Source: Pseudoxanthomonas wuyuanensis (GTDB lineage: Bacteria > Pseudomonadota > Gammaproteobacteria > Xanthomonadales > Xanthomonadaceae). Taken from it: a stretch of 53,660 nt of DNA. The stretch is taken from assembly GCF_900215535.1 (NCBI RefSeq), contig NZ_OCND01000014.1, positions 1-53,660 on the forward strand, given 5' to 3'. Positions 10,477 to 18,637 of this stretch are shown piece by piece. The position numbers and the translations under genes were made by a program. Each line of letters starts with the position of its first letter. Within the stretch, counting starts at the first letter, position 1. The notes under the pieces are model-generated. The model ran no database searches, was not told where the DNA came from, and was given only the letters and a program-made list of their open reading frames with translations.

Positions 10477-10532
10477 ATAGGGCGGGCCTTGGCCCACCGT
10501 TGGGATACATCGGCGGGCCAGGCCCGCCCTAC
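10477..10532. repeat. GTAG-type REP pair (REPIN) between rpsB and tsf
   Basis: Two inverted REP-like hairpins. The right copy read in reverse is GTAGGGCGGGCCTGGCCCG followed by CCG (10532 to 10511). The left copy is ATAGGGCGGGCCTTGGCCCA followed by CCG (10477-10499). The GTAG head plus short palindrome recalls the SMAG/GTAG REP class of Stenotrophomonas. It is probably transcribed within the rpsB-tsf mRNA. Confidence 0.7.
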
Positions 10533-10539
10533 GGATGAA

Positions 10540-10565
10540 GCAGCCGCGCAGCATGGCGCGGCTGC
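10540..10565 (-). promoter_or_regulatory. Hairpin after rpsB without U-tract
   Basis: Perfect 10-bp stem GCAGCCGCGC/GCGCGGCTGC with a six-base loop, 12 nt after the rpsB stop. No T-run follows on the minus strand, so it more likely stabilises the rpsB 3' end or tunes read-through into tsf than terminates. Confidence 0.5.
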
Positions 10566-10577
10566 ATGGCAGGCCGG

Positions 10578-11390
<813 letters not shown>

Positions 11391-11463
11391 TGCAGTAACT
11401 CCAGAAAGGGAACCGGCCGCCACGGTTGGTGGTATGGGCGACATGCCCGCGAGGGCGTGGTTC

Positions 11464-11573
11464 CGGGGTTGGGCCTCCCTGCGGCTCTCGTGACCGAACC
11501 CTTCCGCGAAGGGCACCCCGGCACGGGATATGGCAGCAGGTGTGGATTCGTCGCTGTCGGAGCCTGGGCTCCG
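11464..11573 (-). promoter_or_regulatory. Structured rpsB leader (candidate S2 autoregulatory region)
   Basis: The predicted rpsB mRNA has a leader of about 225 nt. It holds an outer helix CGGGGT/ACCCCG (11464-11469 with 11515-11520) enclosing CCCTTC/GAAGGG (11499-11504 with 11508-11513), and an upstream hairpin CGGAGCC/GGCTCCG (11558-11573). S2 is known to repress its own mRNA through its leader in Gammaproteobacteria; that this region does so is inference. Confidence 0.45.
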
Positions 11574-11622
11574 GCACGCCCGACGTGGACGGCCTTGCCC
11601 GATGGCAGGGCAAAGCCTGCGG

Positions 11623-11652
11623 AGTATAACCTGGCGGCGCGGGTGGCCGCAA
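11623..11652 (-). promoter_or_regulatory. Sigma-70 promoter of rpsB-tsf
   Basis: Read leftward: -35 TTGCGG (11647-11652), 18-bp spacer, -10 TATACT (11623-11628). It lies at the end of the upstream pilus chaperone gene, whose stop is at 11657. Confidence 0.7.
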
Positions 11653-11656
11653 ACTG

Positions 11657-12385
11657 CTACTGCGCCGGTCCGCCGGGGAGCGTCTGCGGACCGGGGGCGT
11701 CATTGATGCGTGCGCGGAATCGACCCCCGGCATACCGGCTGCCGCTGCCGGGAAGCGGCCAATGGCGGTATTGGCCGGGCAGTACATAGCCGGCCAGGTT
11801 TTCGGCCAGCCATTGAAGCCGGCCGTCGGCGGCCACATAGGCCAGATCGGCCAGGCGCGCATGGCCGCTGCCATGGTTGTCTACCCGCAACAATGCGCGA
11901 TCGCCCTGTTGGGACACGCTCGCCGTCAGCTGGTGGACCGATGCCGAACCGTCCGCGGACGCCACGAACACCGGTGCCGAGTAGCGCAACAGCGGCGCAT
12001 TATCCCGGCCCTCCGACGCGCCGGGGAGTTCGTCGACGACGAGCCGGTAGCCGGTTTCCACCGTTTCGGATGTAGCCGTCAGCCGGACCAGGCGGACGAT
12101 GTGCTGGGTATGCGGCGGGATCTCCAGCACCTGCGGACTGACCGCCAGATCCCGCGCCGGACTCAGCCTGTCCTGTCCCTGCTGCTGGGTCCAACGGTAC
12201 AGGCGCATCTGCGCCCGCAGCGGACGGTCGCCCAGATTGCTGAACGATATTTCGGCGTCATGCTGGTCGCCGGCAATGACCAGCGAGGTCGGGTTGACTC
12301 TCAGGTCGGCAGCATCGGCCTTGGCAGTTGGCAGCGACAGGCATAGACAGCCCGCGCATCCCAGCCAGAGACGCAGTATCCGCAT
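11657..12385 (-). CDS. Pilus assembly chaperone 1 (PapD-like, archaic chaperone-usher type)
   Basis: 242 aa with a signal peptide ([20 protein letters not shown]) and a PapD-like immunoglobulin domain: [32 protein letters not shown], and the chaperone stretch [10 protein letters not shown]. It should hold pilin subunits in the periplasm by donor-strand complementation. Last gene of the operon, 2 bp after the small pilin-like gene. The operon has a second chaperone (16207-16938) of the same family with a similar N-terminal half; two chaperones in one archaic operon is unusual. Confidence 0.88.
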   Translation of the reverse strand: MRILRLWLGCAGCLCLSLPTAKADAADLRVNPTSLVIAGDQHDAEISFSNLGDRPLRAQMRLYRWTQQQGQDRLSPARDLAVSPQVLEIPPHTQHIVRLVRLTATSETVETGYRLVVDELPGASEGRDNAPLLRYSAPVFVASADGSASVHQLTASVSQQGDRALLRVDNHGSGHARLADLAYVAADGRLQWLAENLAGYVLPGQYRHWPLPGSGSRYAGGRFRARINDAPGPQTLPGGPAQ

Positions 12386-12387
12386 TC

Positions 12388-12747
12388 TCAGAAAATCACC
12401 GTCGTGGTGGGAATATCGTCCGGGCCACGCAATTCCTGCCGAGGAGTCTCCGCCGCCACCGGCCGGTTTTCAGGCGCGGCGGAAACCGCCGGCGGCGGCG
12501 GCACTGTGGCGTCGGCGGACGGCGCCGGATGCGAGGACGAAAGCTGATACGGCGTGTCGGCGGCGCACTCGATCCGGGTATCGCCATCGTCCGGCTGCCG
12601 TGTGCCGGTCCCTGCATGGATATCGCAACTGTCGACGATGACCAGCCTGACGCCCAGACGGGTCTGCGCGTCGCGGGCATGGGCGGGGCAGGTAACGGCA
12701 AGGCACAGCAGCGCCAGCGAAGCGCGCCAATAGGGGGAGGCGGACAT
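12388..12747 (-). CDS. Short secreted spore-coat-U-like protein with Pro/Ala-rich linker
   Basis: 119 aa from ATG 12747, with signal peptide (SLALLCLAVTCPAHA). It keeps the opening of a spore-coat-U pilin (VRLVIVDSCDIHAG, IECAADTPYQL, two Cys) and its C-terminal end (TTTVIF, compare ITATVIY in the pilin at 16962-17465). The middle of the fold is replaced by about 45 residues rich in Pro, Ala and Ser. It could be a degenerate subunit, a terminator or anchor of the fibre, or a chaperone-loading peptide. Same operon, between the two-domain protein and chaperone 1. Confidence 0.65.
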   Translation of the reverse strand: MSASPYWRASLALLCLAVTCPAHARDAQTRLGVRLVIVDSCDIHAGTGTRQPDDGDTRIECAADTPYQLSSSHPAPSADATVPPPPAVSAAPENRPVAAETPRQELRGPDDIPTTTVIF

Positions 12748-12873
12748 TACGGTTCCTGGACTTTCCAGGTAACGATATCGGCCAGCTTCGTCAAAACTGA
12801 ACATCGCCCTGGCAGCGCTTGTCCGAAAATGCGACTTCGGTCCGCCCGCCACCCTTGCGGCCGTTTTTATCGC

Positions 12874-13890
12874 TCAGTACGTCAACGTGACCGTGATGGT
12901 GTCGGAATAGCTGCCGGCCGGCACTGCCGGCTGCGCAGGCACCCGGCCATACACGCTTTCTGTCTGCAGCGCGCCGGTGCCGGTGCCGGTCACGGTATCG
13001 CTGTTAAGCGTATTGCCCCAGCGCTGGGTGCGCGCGGCGTCGCGATACAGCTCATAGCTGACGTAGCTGCCGCTTGCGCCCAGACGCATGCGGCGGACAT
13101 CGCCATCGGCGTTCTGGCCGTCATCCAGCCCCAGTTGCCAGGCGGTGCGGCCGGTACAGGTCAGGCCGATACTGGAGACCTGATCCCGATTGGCGTCGAT
13201 TGCTCCGGCAACGCTGCCGAAGGACAAATGGGTCACCACATCGAACTGGCACTGGTTGGCTACCGTGGCGGTGGCGATGAAGGGGAAGCTGGTGCTGGCG
13301 CCGGCGGTGCCGCCGCTGGTGCAGGAAGCAGGAAACGGTGGGGTGCCCAGCAGTTGCTCCGCATAGCGGTATTCGATGGCGGTATGGATGCCGCTGAAAT
13401 CATTGCTGAAACTGCCGGCGGCGGCGGCCTGCGCGGGAACCCGGCCGTAGAGGGTGAAGTTTCGGGTCTGGCTGCCGCCCAGCACCGGGACCGAATAGTC
13501 GAAATCGGCCAGGACCGGATTGGGCACGATGGCATTGCCGCGTTGCCCCCAGATCTGCGTGCGTGCCGGATCCGAATAGATCTGGAACTGCAGCGGGTCT
13601 GCGCTGGGATTGAGCATGCGGCGGGGATTGAAGTTGCCGCCGCCGGAAACGCCCGCCCCGATGCTCAGGCACATCCTGACCCGGGCGCCTGCCAGCAGCG
13701 ACAATCCGAAGGTATTGCAGGTCACGCTGAAGGAGCCCTGCACATCGGTCATGCCGGTTGCCGAAACGGCGCCGAAGCTGAGCGAGGGCTGGGTGGCCGT
13801 GCAGTTGGTGGCCGCCGTCGCCTGCGGCAGCCACAGGCACTGGAAGAACAGCGCCAGAATCAATGCCGAGCCGGTTCTGAGCCATTTCAT
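12874..13890 (-). CDS. Two-domain spore-coat-U protein, probable pilus tip adhesin
   Basis: 338 aa from ATG 13890, with signal peptide (ALFFQCLWLPQATA). Two tandem spore-coat-U domains are visible: the first begins CTATQPSLSFGAVSATGMTD, the second begins near QCQFDVVTHLSFGSVAG and ends SDTITVTLTY. Both contain the VYGRVPAQ/LYGRVPAQ strand. The layout equals CsuE-type tip adhesins of archaic pili. Its ATG overlaps the usher stop by 4 bp. The gap to the next gene is 126 bp. Confidence 0.85.
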   Translation of the reverse strand: MKWLRTGSALILALFFQCLWLPQATAATNCTATQPSLSFGAVSATGMTDVQGSFSVTCNTFGLSLLAGARVRMCLSIGAGVSGGGNFNPRRMLNPSADPLQFQIYSDPARTQIWGQRGNAIVPNPVLADFDYSVPVLGGSQTRNFTLYGRVPAQAAAAGSFSNDFSGIHTAIEYRYAEQLLGTPPFPASCTSGGTAGASTSFPFIATATVANQCQFDVVTHLSFGSVAGAIDANRDQVSSIGLTCTGRTAWQLGLDDGQNADGDVRRMRLGASGSYVSYELYRDAARTQRWGNTLNSDTVTGTGTGALQTESVYGRVPAQPAVPAGSYSDTITVTLTY

Positions 13891-16253
13891 CGTGCGCTCT
13901 CCATCAGGCAAGGCAACGGGCCTATCCGCGCAATGCCTTCCGCACTGGCAGGGTAATCGAACCGCGCCCGGCAACTGCCCGCCGGCAACCTTACCTGCAG
14001 GGTATTGCGGTCCTGCAGCGCATCCAGATAGGTTTCGCCGTCATGGCCGACCCAGGCTTCCAGGTCGCTGCCCAGCAGCGTTACCTGGCTGCCCAGCGGC
14101 AGCGGCCGGCCCGCTTCATCCACCAATACCAGCACCGCCGCGCGCACCGGCGTCATCGCAAAATGCACCAGGCTGCCGGCGCGGTCGCTGGGGGTCGCCA
14201 GCAATTCGACCTGGCCCACCCGCATGTTGGCGGGCAGGTCCATCGGGTCGATCGACAGCTTGTTGCGCTGCCATGCATTCAGCGGCGTCACCAGCAGCAT
14301 GCCGCGGGCATCGGTGGCGCCGATGGAGCGGTTTTCCAGTTTGACCGGCACGCCGGGCACGCCATCGGTGGAGACCACGGCGAAGGCATCGCTGATATTG
14401 CGCGACGCGAAGGCTTGCCCGCCCATCAGCACCAGTCCGCCGCTGGCGCTGGCATAGCCGTATCCGTTGCCGGAGAAACTGGCCGCGCCTGCGTTGAGCC
14501 GTCCGTGATCGCCCAGCCAGCCGACTTCGGCCAGGCCGCCGCTGCGGCCGTCGTCGTTGCGCAATTGCGCGCGCCAGCCGAACCCGCCGTCGCCCGGCAC
14601 CGGACGCGAAACATCCACGCTGGCGCTGTGGCGATCGCCATTGCGTTGCAGCGAGGCATTGACCGAAGTACGCGAATCGAAACTGTAAGCCAGTCCGAGA
14701 TAGGCGTTGCGGTCGCGGTTGTCGTCGAGGTTCTGGTTCAACGACAGGCTGGCGTACCAGCGGTTGCCGAAGCTGCGCGACCAGAAGGCGCTGGCATAGC
14801 GCGCCGGTGCTTGGTCCGGATAGGCCAGCCGCAGATAGCTCAGTCCCAGGCTGCCGAACCGCGGACCGTTCATGCCCACCAGCGCGCGTTCGCTGATGCG
14901 CGCCGGCCGCAGGCCGTAGAGCGAGGCGATATCGCGGTAGGCGCCGCGGGTGCGCTGGGTATCCAGCGCGATATTGAAGCGGCCGTTGTTCCACTGGTAT
15001 GCCAGCGCATACTGCCAGCCGCCATCGCCGTCCAGGCGGCTGCGCGTGGCCGAGGCGCTGGCCACGCCCGCCAGTCCCAGCAGCCAGACGCTGCCTGCGC
15101 CGGCGTTGCTCAGGCCGCCGCCGGTTTCGGCATGGGTCTCCAGCGTCCAGCGGTCGTTGATGCCGTAGCGAAAGTTGCCGCTGGCGACCGGATCCCCGGC
15201 ATAGGAAAAAGAACGCAGTCCATAGTCTTCGCGCACCATGCCGATACTGGCCGACCAGTCGCTCAGGCCCTGGGCCAGCAGTTGCTGCGCGGCGTAGAAC
15301 GGGAAGTCGATGGTGCTGACGCGGCCGTAGGCGTCGGTGACCACCAGTTGCGCGCTGCCGGCGCCGCTGATGCTGGGCAAGGTGGTGAGCTGGAAGGGCC
15401 CCGCCGGCACCTGGCCGCTGTACTGCTTCATGCCGTTGACGTAAAGCTCGACCGCCGAGGGCACGCTGGCTTCGCCGAGAAACGCGGGCAGCGGCGCGGT
15501 GATGCGATAAGGCTGCAGGCCGAAGTTGCGCCCCAGCTGCACGCCGCCCATGCGTACCGGCCGGGTCCAGTTGAGATAGCCGCTGAAGGTGTCGCCGACG
15601 CTCAGCGTCAGCATCGATTCGGGAAACGACTGCTGCCAGCGGCTGTCCAGGCGCACCGATTCGCCGCGCCAGGACTGGCCCTGCGCGCGATAGGCGCGGG
15701 TGACTGCAGTCTGGCTGAATACGCCGGCGCGGCCGCCGAAAGCACGCAGCTCCGCGAATGCGGTGGCAGTGCCGGCGTCGCCGTCGTGGCTTGCGTACAG
15801 ATCGTAGTTGAGCAGCAGGCCCGGCGATGCGCTTGCGCGCGGGATATCCGTGGCGGGCGCGTTCAGGACGGTGGTCGCCAGCGAGAGCCGGTCCAGCGGA
15901 GCATCGATGCTCGCTCGCTGCAGGTTGGGTTCGTAGCTGACTGCAACACCGGCGATGGCGGCCAGGTCCAGCCGCTCTTCGGCTTCATGCGCGGAAAGCT
16001 CGAAGCCAAGTCGCCGCAAGGTTTCCACGCTGGCGTGCAGTCTGCCGTCGATCAGGAAAAACGGATAGAGACCGGCCAGCGGGGTCCGGTTCAACACGAC
16101 TTCCAGGTACAGCGGCATAGCCGAATCGGTCGTCGGTTCGGAGCGATCCGGTACCGGTTGCGCCAGGATCGTGCCCGCCTCGGCTGGGTCCGCGTACAAC
16201 AATGCGCTAGCGAGCAGCGGAAGCCAGCGACAGGGACTGTTCTTCCGCTTCAC
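13887..16253 (-). CDS. Archaic (spore-coat-U type) fimbrial usher
   Basis: Outer-membrane usher, 788 aa from a GTG at 16253, chosen because it gives a signal peptide (CRWLPLLASALLYADPAEAG). An N-terminal usher domain (LYLEVVLNRTPL, RRLGFELSA), the 24-strand barrel region and C-terminal plug-type domains follow. Characteristic stretches are GGVQLGRNFGLQPY, VELYVNGMKQYSGQVPAGPF and SVGDTFSGYLNWTRPVRMGG. It secretes and polymerises the pilin subunits. The start overlaps the end of chaperone 2 by 47 bp. Confidence 0.92.
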   Translation of the reverse strand: MKRKNSPCRWLPLLASALLYADPAEAGTILAQPVPDRSEPTTDSAMPLYLEVVLNRTPLAGLYPFFLIDGRLHASVETLRRLGFELSAHEAEERLDLAAIAGVAVSYEPNLQRASIDAPLDRLSLATTVLNAPATDIPRASASPGLLLNYDLYASHDGDAGTATAFAELRAFGGRAGVFSQTAVTRAYRAQGQSWRGESVRLDSRWQQSFPESMLTLSVGDTFSGYLNWTRPVRMGGVQLGRNFGLQPYRITAPLPAFLGEASVPSAVELYVNGMKQYSGQVPAGPFQLTTLPSISGAGSAQLVVTDAYGRVSTIDFPFYAAQQLLAQGLSDWSASIGMVREDYGLRSFSYAGDPVASGNFRYGINDRWTLETHAETGGGLSNAGAGSVWLLGLAGVASASATRSRLDGDGGWQYALAYQWNNGRFNIALDTQRTRGAYRDIASLYGLRPARISERALVGMNGPRFGSLGLSYLRLAYPDQAPARYASAFWSRSFGNRWYASLSLNQNLDDNRDRNAYLGLAYSFDSRTSVNASLQRNGDRHSASVDVSRPVPGDGGFGWRAQLRNDDGRSGGLAEVGWLGDHGRLNAGAASFSGNGYGYASASGGLVLMGGQAFASRNISDAFAVVSTDGVPGVPVKLENRSIGATDARGMLLVTPLNAWQRNKLSIDPMDLPANMRVGQVELLATPSDRAGSLVHFAMTPVRAAVLVLVDEAGRPLPLGSQVTLLGSDLEAWVGHDGETYLDALQDRNTLQVRLPAGSCRARFDYPASAEGIARIGPLPCLMESAR

Positions 16254-16938
16254 CGTTGATCCTCGCTTTGAGGGTGCCGCCGGGAGGGAGCTGAGCGGAA
16301 GGCCGGGCCAGCGGCCAGCGCATCCGCTGGCCGGGAAGTACGTAGCCGAGCAGGCCGGGCGCCAGCAGATGGCGCCTTCCGCCGGCATCGACGTAGGCAA
16401 GGTCGGCAATCTGCGCACGGAGTCCGCCGCTGTTGCTGATTTCCACCTCCACATCGGGCTGCGAGCGGTCCAGCGTGGCGTGCAGCACCGGCGCTGGCGC
16501 TGCCTCCCCGGCGGACGACAGAAAGACCGGAATCGAGTAGCGCAGGACGAACTGCAGTCCGCTGCTGTTGGGCGCTGCCGCGGGCGGCAGTTCGTCGACG
16601 ATGACGCGATAGCTGGTTTCCGCCTCCTGCGGCGGCGCTCCCAGCCGGATCAGCCGCACCAGTTGGCGCTCGCCCGGCGGCAGTTCCAGCATCGGCGGGC
16701 TGATCGCCAGGTCGCGGGTGGGCTCCAGCTTCTCCTCGGCGTTCTCCTGGGTCCAGCGGTATACCCGCAGTTGCGCGCGCAATACGCTGTTGCCGGTATT
16801 GCTCAGCCATAGACCGTCGGCATTGCGCTCGGCCGGCAGGGTCAGCGTGGTCGGCGATACCTGCAGACCGCTGGCAAGCGCCGGGACAGCGCTCGCCAGC
16901 CAAGCCAGGCAAAGGATGCCGCACCAGCCTGAGCGCAT
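16207..16938 (-). CDS. Pilus assembly chaperone 2 (PapD-like)
   Basis: 243 aa from ATG 16938, with signal peptide (CGILCLAWLASAVPALA). PapD-like motifs: LQVSPTTLTLPAERNADG, LRAQLRVYRWTQ, PPGERQLVRLIRLG, YRVIVDELPP. An in-frame TTG at 16965 overlaps the pilin stop (TTGA) and could couple translation, but the ATG gives the cleaner signal peptide. It follows the major pilin and precedes the usher, the standard position for the chaperone of archaic pili. Confidence 0.88.
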   Translation of the reverse strand: MRSGWCGILCLAWLASAVPALASGLQVSPTTLTLPAERNADGLWLSNTGNSVLRAQLRVYRWTQENAEEKLEPTRDLAISPPMLELPPGERQLVRLIRLGAPPQEAETSYRVIVDELPPAAAPNSSGLQFVLRYSIPVFLSSAGEAAPAPVLHATLDRSQPDVEVEISNSGGLRAQIADLAYVDAGGRRHLLAPGLLGYVLPGQRMRWPLARPSAQLPPGGTLKARINGEAEEQSLSLASAAR

Positions 16939-16961
16939 TGCGGGCCTCACCGGCGCTGCGG

Positions 16962-17465
16962 TCAATAGATGACGGTGGCGGTTATGACGTCGGCATAGAC
17001 GCCGGCCGGAAAACTGGCGCTGGGCACCCGGCCGTAGACCGGGAAGGCCTGGTTGGCGCCGTCGCCGGTGCCGGCCAGGGTGTTGGTGCCGATGGTGCTG
17101 CCCCAGACATCGCCGGCACCGCGTGCGGCTTCGCGATAGAGCTGGTAGGGCACCAGCACGCTGCCATCGGTCATAGCGCGGCTATCGGCATCGGCGCCGT
17201 TCTGGCCGCTGTCCAGCGCGATGTTGTAGGCGGTGCCGGGAGTGCAGTTGACGGTCAGCGAGCCGGAACTGTCGATGTTGACGGCGCTGGAAGCCACCGT
17301 GCCGAAATCGACGTCGGTAGCGGCTGCGGCTTCGATATCGCAGGTGGCGGTGATGGTGATGGTGACGTCGAAAGTGGTGGTGTCGGCGGCACTGGCCGTG
17401 GCGGCGGCGCCGACACCGCAGGCCAACAGGACGGCGATCAGCAGGCGGGTCTTGGATGCATTCAT
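16962..17465 (-). CDS. Spore-coat-U domain pilin, probable major subunit
   Basis: 167 aa with signal peptide (LLIAVLLACGVGAAATASA). A single spore-coat-U domain: TFDVTITITATCDIEA, DFGTVASSAVNID, LTVNCTPGTAYNIALDSGQN, PYQLYREA, FPVYGRVP and the terminal VITATVIY. The two Cys probably form the conserved disulfide. First gene of the operon, so probably the main shaft subunit as with CsuA/B. A perfect CRP/Clp-type palindrome lies 112 bp upstream. Confidence 0.88.
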   Translation of the reverse strand: MNASKTRLLIAVLLACGVGAAATASAADTTTFDVTITITATCDIEAAAATDVDFGTVASSAVNIDSSGSLTVNCTPGTAYNIALDSGQNGADADSRAMTDGSVLVPYQLYREAARGAGDVWGSTIGTNTLAGTGDGANQAFPVYGRVPSASFPAGVYADVITATVIY

Positions 17466-17577
17466 GATGGGTTGCTCCGGTGGCGGTTGGCCGACGAAAC
17501 TGTCGGATGGAGGTTAATGCAGCACAATGCGCGCCAACATTCCCCAAAACAGGGAAAAGCAGCCATCCCAGTAGAAA

Positions 17578-17597
17578 AATGTGATGAAAATCACATT
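17578..17597. promoter_or_regulatory. CRP/Clp-type binding site
   Basis: AATGTGATGAAAATCACATT: perfect 8-bp inverted arms, containing the exact TGTGA-N6-TCACA consensus. In Xanthomonadaceae the CRP homologue Clp binds this type of site and responds to c-di-GMP. It is 112 bp before the pilin ATG and 263 bp before map; the pilus operon is the likelier target. Confidence 0.75.
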
Positions 17598-17600
17598 AAA

Positions 17601-17632
17601 TCAGTAATATTGCGTGACGTTCAGCAATATTG
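17601..17632. repeat. Two 12-mers at exactly 20-bp pitch
   Basis: TCAGTAATATTG (17601-17612) and TCAGCAATATTG (17621-17632) differ at one base and sit about two helical turns apart, three bases after the Clp-type site. Each contains the palindrome AATATT. They look like tandem operators for an unidentified regulator of the pilus operon. Confidence 0.5.
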
Positions 17633-17825
17633 AAACTTGAATTACATCCGGAATGGTGACGTGGCCAGTCAACATGTGACGGGCAGGCGAGCCGAGGGTT
17701 TCTGGGGGGCAGGGCATCGGGTCATCAGCTGCCGGGCAGGCGCGAAGCCAGCGGAGAGCGGCATCTGTGGCGGGCTTGGCCAGGACGAAGGCCGGTTCTC
17801 CGGCAGCGCACCGGACGGCCGCGCG

Positions 17826-17854
17826 TTCAGGCCGCCGACGAAATCGGCGATAAT
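17826..17854 (+). promoter_or_regulatory. Candidate map promoter, leaderless
   Basis: -10 GATAAT (17849-17854) lies so close to the map ATG (17861) that transcription would begin at or next to the A of the start codon. The -35 (TTCAGG, 17826-17831, 17-bp spacer) is weak. No Shine-Dalgarno is visible before the ATG. Confidence 0.45.
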
Positions 17855-17860
17855 GCGCCG

Positions 17861-18637
17861 ATGGCAATCAACCTCAAAACCCCCGAAGACCTTGAGCGGA
17901 TGCGCGTGGCCGGCCGGCTGGCCGCCGAAGTGCTGCAGGTGGTCGCCCCGTACGTGAAACCGGGTGTGACCACCGAGGAACTGGACCGCATCTGCCACGA
18001 TCACATCGTCAACGTGCAGAAGGCCATTCCAGCCAATGTGGGCTACAAGGGCTTTCCGGCCACGGTCTGCACCTCGGTCAACAACGTCATCTGCCATGGC
18101 ATTCCCAGCGCCGGCAAGGTGCTGAAGGAAGGCGACATCCTCAACATCGACGTCACCGTCATCAAGGATGGTTGGCACGGCGACACCAGCCGCATGTACT
18201 ACGTCGGTACGCCATCGGTGATGGCCCGCCGGCTGGTCGAGACCACCCGCGAGGCGATGTTCCGCGGCATCCGCGCGGTCAGGCCGGGCGCGACCCTGGG
18301 CGATGTCGGCCACGCCATCCAGCAACTGGCCGAATCCGAACGCTTCAGCGTGGTGCGCGAGTACTGCGGCCACGGCATCGGCAAGGTCTACCACGACGAA
18401 CCGCAGGTGCTGCACTACGGGCGCCCGGGCGATGGCGTGGTGCTCAAGCCGGGCATGACCTTCACCATCGAGCCGATGATCAACGAGGGCACCCGCTATA
18501 CCCGGGTGCTGCCCGATGGCTGGACCGTGGTCACCAAGGACCGCAAGCTGTCGGCGCAGTGGGAGCATACGGTGGCGGTGACCGAGGACGGCGTGGAGAT
18601 CCTCACCCGCCTGCCCGGCGACGACAACGATCTGTGA
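17861..18637 (+). CDS. map: Methionine aminopeptidase type I
   Basis: Removes the N-terminal Met from nascent proteins; 258 aa. The metal-binding residues are in recognisable motifs: GDILNIDVTVIKDGWHGDTS (Asp pair), EYCGHGIGKVYHDEP (His), FTIEPMI (Glu) and SAQWEHTVAVTEDG (Glu). In E. coli it lies divergently next to rpsB; here the pilus operon separates them. Its stop overlaps the GTG of glnD by 4 bp. Confidence 0.97.
   Translation: MAINLKTPEDLERMRVAGRLAAEVLQVVAPYVKPGVTTEELDRICHDHIVNVQKAIPANVGYKGFPATVCTSVNNVICHGIPSAGKVLKEGDILNIDVTVIKDGWHGDTSRMYYVGTPSVMARRLVETTREAMFRGIRAVRPGATLGDVGHAIQQLAESERFSVVREYCGHGIGKVYHDEPQVLHYGRPGDGVVLKPGMTFTIEPMINEGTRYTRVLPDGWTVVTKDRKLSAQWEHTVAVTEDGVEILTRLPGDDNDL

Larger units (their letters stand above)
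17466..17860. other. Divergent intergenic region pilus operon / map
   Basis: 395 bp without a gene. It holds a CRP/Clp-type palindrome (17578-17597), a pair of 12-mers at 20-bp spacing (17601-17632) and a candidate map promoter (17826-17854). It is AT-rich around 17570-17640 compared with its surroundings. Confidence 0.7.

Noticed and set aside
14043..16259. 738-codon plus-strand frame opposite the usher gene
   Set aside because: It mirrors usher codons, has no signal peptide or domain, and no ribosome-binding site. Treated as a shadow.
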